A stretch of DNA of 64,000 nucleotides from Streptomyces sp. SPB162. GTDB taxonomy: Bacteria > Actinomycetota > Actinomycetes > Streptomycetales > Streptomycetaceae. Location of the stretch: positions 2,888,501 to 2,952,500 of the forward strand of contig NZ_JAQFII010000001.1 in NCBI RefSeq assembly GCF_029504575.1, written 5' to 3'. The stretch's first letter is position 1. The number at the start of each line of letters is the position of its first letter. A model generated the notes under the pieces. That model was not told the origin of the DNA, searched no databases, and worked only from the letters and a program-made list of their open reading frames with translations. Shown one piece after another: positions 61,168 through 64,000 of the stretch. The translations under genes and the position numbers were made by a program.

Positions 61168-62449
61168 ACCGTCCGACCGGTCGCCGACGGCTCCCGCGTC
61201 CGTGGCCGGGGCCGCCATCCAGCTGGAGAACCTCACCAAGCGCTACCCCGGCACCGCCGCGCCGGCGGTGGACAGCGTCAGCATGGAGATCAGGGCGGGC
61301 GAGACCGTCGTGTTCGTCGGCCCGTCCGGCTGCGGCAAGTCGACCACCCTGAAGATGATCAACCGGCTGATCGAGCCGACCTCGGGACGGATCAGGATCG
61401 GCGACGAGGACGTCACCGACATGGATCCGGTCAAGCTGCGCCGCAAGATCGGCTACGCGATCCAGTCCTCCGGGCTCTTCCCGCACATGACGGTCGCCGA
61501 GAACGTGGCGCTGGTCCCCAGGATGGTGGGCTGGTCGAAGTCCCGGGTGAAGGACCGCGTCGAGGAGATGCTCGACCTGGTGGGCCTGGACCCGCGCGAG
61601 TTCCACGGCCGCTACCCGCGTCAGCTGTCCGGCGGCCAGCAGCAGCGGGTCGGCGTCGCGCGTGCCCTGGCGGCCGATCCGCCGGTGCTGCTGATGGACG
61701 AGCCGTTCGGCGCCGTCGACCCGATCACCCGCGACCACCTGCAGGACGAGCTGATCCGGCTGCAGCACGAGCTGCACAAGACGATCGTCTTCGTCACGCA
61801 CGACTTCGACGAGGCCATCAAGCTCGGCGACCGCATCGCGGTGCTGCGCGAGCACTCGCACATCGCCCAGTTCGACACACCCGAGGCGATCCTCACCAAC
61901 CCGACGGACGACTTCGTCTCCGGCTTCGTCGGCGCGGGCGCTGCCCTCAAGCGGCTGAACCTCACCCGGGTGCGGGACGTGGAGATCGCCGAGTTCCCCA
62001 CCGTGACCGTCGACGACCCGCTGCAGGCCGTCTTCGACCGGCTGCGCGAGGCCACCACCAACGAGCTGCTGCTGCTGGACCAGCGCGGCCGCCCGTACAA
62101 GTGGCTGCGGCGCGGCGACCTGATGCGCGCCAAGGGCTCGCTGGCGCGGGCCGGCACCCTCGTGCACGACACGGTGACGCGGGACGCGACGCTGCGCGAC
62201 GCGCTGGAGGCGGTGCTCACCGACAGCGGCGGCCGGGTCGCGGTGACCGGGCGGCGCGGCGAATTCATCGGCGTCGTGGACATGGAGACGCTGATGAACT
62301 CCGTCCACGAGATGTTGGAGGCCGACCGGCTCACCGCCATCGAGCACCAGCACGAGCTGGAGGAGCTGCGCGGCCGGCAGACCCGCCAGGAGCAGGAGGG
62401 CGCGGGAGCCTCCCGTGCCCCGGAGGGGCCGACGGGGGCGGACGCGTGA
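61160..62449 (+). CDS. Betaine/choline-type ABC importer, ATP-binding protein with CBS domains
   Basis: 429 aa. Walker A FVGPSGCGKSTTLKMINRL, Q-loop IGYAIQSSGLFPHMT, signature LSGGQQQRVGVARAL, Walker B VLLMDEPFGAVD and H-loop TIVFVTHDFDEA are complete. The C-terminal about 140 residues form a CBS pair (VDDPLQAVFDRLREATTNELLLLD; TRDATLRDALEAVLTDSGGRVAV), which in OpuA/OpuC gates transport by ionic strength or c-di-AMP. GTG 61160. The stop overlaps the second permease start (GTGA). Confidence 0.95.
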   Translation: MPEPSDRSPTAPASVAGAAIQLENLTKRYPGTAAPAVDSVSMEIRAGETVVFVGPSGCGKSTTLKMINRLIEPTSGRIRIGDEDVTDMDPVKLRRKIGYAIQSSGLFPHMTVAENVALVPRMVGWSKSRVKDRVEEMLDLVGLDPREFHGRYPRQLSGGQQQRVGVARALAADPPVLLMDEPFGAVDPITRDHLQDELIRLQHELHKTIVFVTHDFDEAIKLGDRIAVLREHSHIAQFDTPEAILTNPTDDFVSGFVGAGAALKRLNLTRVRDVEIAEFPTVTVDDPLQAVFDRLREATTNELLLLDQRGRPYKWLRRGDLMRAKGSLARAGTLVHDTVTRDATLRDALEAVLTDSGGRVAVTGRRGEFIGVVDMETLMNSVHEMLEADRLTAIEHQHELEELRGRQTRQEQEGAGASRAPEGPTGADA

Positions 62450-63324
62450 GCGCGCGCCGCCCGGAGCGCCCGTCGGGCGAGCACGAGGTCCGGGGCCTGG
62501 CCTTCCATGACGACCCGGAGGCGGCCGAGGACGACGGGGTGACCGGGGCCGTCGGGACGGGCACACCCCCGCCCGAGCCGCCGGCGCGCCGGCTGCGCTG
62601 GTCCACGCTGGTCGTCACACCGCTCCTGCTCGCCGCCGCGCTGGGCGCCACCTACCTGTGGATCAGCAACGCCGAGCTCGACTCGATCGCGCACAACGCG
62701 CTGGCCGGCGACACCGTCCAGCTGCGCTTCTGGCAGAGCGTCAAGCTCACCGCGATCTCCACCTTCTGGGTGCTGATCATCGCCATCCCGCTCGGCACCG
62801 CGCTGACCCGCCGCAAGCTGCGCACCGCCACCCCGTTCGTCACCGCACTGGCCAACATCGGCCAGGCGACACCCGCGATCGGCCTGCTGGCGCTGCTCGT
62901 CATCTGGCTGGGCATCGGCGCGCGCACCGCGATCATCGGGATGGTGGCCTACGCCGTGCTGCCGGTGCTCGCCAACACCATGGCCGGGCTGCGGAGCATC
63001 GACCCGACCCTCGTCGAGTCGGCGCGCGGCATCGGGATGTCGGCGGTCGGCGTCCTGGCCAAGGTGGAACTGCCGCTCGCCGTACCGCTGATCCTGGCCG
63101 GGGTGCGCACGGCCCTGGTCCTCAACGTCGGCACCTCCACGCTGGCCACCTTCGGCGGTGGCGGCGGCCTCGGCGACCTGATCACCACGGGCATCCAGAC
63201 GCAGCGGATGCCGGTGCTGGTGCTCGGCTCCATCCTGACGGTGCTCCTGGCGCTGGCGGTGGACTGGCTCGCCTCCGTCGCGGAACAGCTGATGCGGCCG
63301 CGCGGCCTGGAGGTGGGGTCATGA
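62446..63324 (+). CDS. Betaine/choline-type ABC importer, permease 2
   Basis: 292 aa. A 45-residue charged cytoplasmic N-terminus precedes a helix (STLVVTPLLLAAALGATYLW) and a permease domain homologous to permease 1 (GLRSIDPTLVESARGIGMSAVGVLAKVELPLAVP in outline). Transporters of this group often have two permeases flanking the ATPase gene, as here. GTG 62446 lies in the ATPase stop; the stop (TGA 63322-63324) overlaps the binding-protein ATG. Confidence 0.93.
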   Translation: MSARRPERPSGEHEVRGLAFHDDPEAAEDDGVTGAVGTGTPPPEPPARRLRWSTLVVTPLLLAAALGATYLWISNAELDSIAHNALAGDTVQLRFWQSVKLTAISTFWVLIIAIPLGTALTRRKLRTATPFVTALANIGQATPAIGLLALLVIWLGIGARTAIIGMVAYAVLPVLANTMAGLRSIDPTLVESARGIGMSAVGVLAKVELPLAVPLILAGVRTALVLNVGTSTLATFGGGGGLGDLITTGIQTQRMPVLVLGSILTVLLALAVDWLASVAEQLMRPRGLEVGS

Positions 63325-64000
63325 GGGACGGACGCGCCCGGTACGCGCGCATGCGCTACGGACGCACGCTGGCGACGGCGGGCTGCGGACTGCTGGTGGC
63401 GACGGCCGTGCTCGGCGGCTGCGGCCTCAAGAGCGGCAGTCCCCTGGTGGACGACGTGGTTCCGGGTTCCATCGGCCAGGGCCTGCCCCTCAAGGGCGCC
63501 TCGCTCATCGTCACCTCGAAGAACTTCAGCGAGCAGATCATCCTCGGCTCGATGATCGGCCTGGCCTTCAAGGCGGCGGGCGCGGAAGTCCTGGACCGCA
63601 CCAACATCCAGGGGTCGATCGGTGCCCGCGAGGCCATCAAGTCCGGTCAGGCGGACGCGATGTACGAGTACACCGGCACCGCCTGGATCACCTACCTCGG
63701 CCACGACAAGCCGATCACCGACCCGCTGGCGCAGTGGCGGGCGGTGCGCGACGAGGACGTGAAGAACGGCATCGTCTGGCTGCCGCCGTCCTCCCTCGAC
63801 AACACGTACACCCTCGCCATCAACCAGGCGAACAACGCCAAGTACCACCTCAAGACGCTCTCCGACGTCGCCGCCCTCTCGAAGTCCGACCCGTCGGCGG
63901 TGACGCTGTGCGTGGAGAACGAGTTCGCCTCGCGCGACGACGGACTGCCCGGCATGCAGAAGGCGTACGGGATGCGGATCCCCGCCTCCAACATCCAGAA
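63321..64000 (+). CDS. Betaine/choline-type ABC importer, substrate-binding lipoprotein (3' end outside window)
   Basis: The first 226 residues are visible. A basic N-terminus and hydrophobic stretch end in the lipobox LGGC (Cys about 34), so it is anchored to the membrane outer face. The OpuAC-type core begins ASLIVTSKNFSEQIILGSMIGLAFKAAG, with ADAMYEYTGTAWITYLG further on, typical of glycine-betaine/choline/osmoprotectant binding proteins (OpuCC/ProX family). ATG 63321 overlaps the permease stop (ATGA). The gene continues past base 64000. Confidence 0.93.
   Translation, partial: MRDGRARYARMRYGRTLATAGCGLLVATAVLGGCGLKSGSPLVDDVVPGSIGQGLPLKGASLIVTSKNFSEQIILGSMIGLAFKAAGAEVLDRTNIQGSIGAREAIKSGQADAMYEYTGTAWITYLGHDKPITDPLAQWRAVRDEDVKNGIVWLPPSSLDNTYTLAINQANNAKYHLKTLSDVAALSKSDPSAVTLCVENEFASRDDGLPGMQKAYGMRIPASNIQ

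Overview
The window is a chromosomal segment from a high-GC actinomycete, almost certainly Streptomyces or a close relative (Kitasatospora, Streptacidiphilus). This rests on very high GC, many GTG starts, ATGA/GTGA-type gene overlaps, an SsgA-like sporulation protein, DasR (dre) operators beside N-acetylglucosamine PTS genes, class E/F sortases and RDD/DUF2510 proteins. From about 26.5 kb to 64 kb the gene order matches what I recall of the S. coelicolor SCO289x-SCO293x core region (PBP, bcp, rph, nagF/nagE1/nagE2, cysM/cysO/mec, amino-acid permease, clpS, pncB, ssgG, hppD, lrp). That comparison is from memory, not a search.

Layout. 1-1506: end-truncated secreted subtilase, then tRNA-Lys(CTT). 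1.8-12.2 kb: metallophosphoesterase and an Mrp Na+/H+ antiporter locus split in two (mrpA-C-D, then mrpE-F-G) by an M1 peptidase and a class B PBP on the other strand. 12.2-15.4 kb: membrane SpoIIE-type phosphatase, a degenerate kinase-fold protein, class F sortase and a secreted partner. 15.5-26.5 kb: accessory-looking stretch with HAD phosphatase, a GntR-HAD chimera, ROK regulator/oxidoreductase pair, an orphan 365-aa protein, FAH-family hydrolase, class E sortase, DUF445 protein, class V aminotransferase and three MITE-like elements. 26.5-36.6 kb: ABC-2 exporter, bifunctional PBP, guanidine-III riboswitch with gdx exporter, GroES-like protein, DUF3618, peroxiredoxin, ProP-like MFS transporter and a repeat-containing HNH endonuclease whose stop codon touches tRNA-Leu(TAG). 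36.6-41.8 kb: XTP pyrophosphatase, lipoprotein, RNase PH and the DasR-controlled GlcNAc PTS. 41.8-51 kb: Uma2 fragment, metallo-beta-lactamase-fold hydrolase, PemK/MazF-like protein, cysM-cysO-leader peptide-mec, amino-acid permease, DUF2017/clpS, pncB and pncA. 51-64 kb: M6 metalloprotease, two RDD proteins, SsgA-like protein, FAD oxidase, hppD/Lrp and a betaine/choline-type ABC importer that runs off the end.

How genes fit together. mrpA-G encodes a multi-subunit cation/proton antiporter. Mec, CysO and CysM form the protein-thiocarboxylate cysteine pathway, here with a cysteine-containing leader peptide. NagF, NagE1 and NagE2 import N-acetylglucosamine under DasR-type operators. pncB and pncA feed NAD salvage. 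hppD lies head to head with an Lrp-type regulator. The final four genes form one translationally coupled osmolyte importer.

A notable property of the sequence is seven places where an otherwise intact gene is broken by what looks like one extra G/C. The uniform +1 direction suggests base-calling errors rather than real decay, but I cannot distinguish these from the sequence alone.
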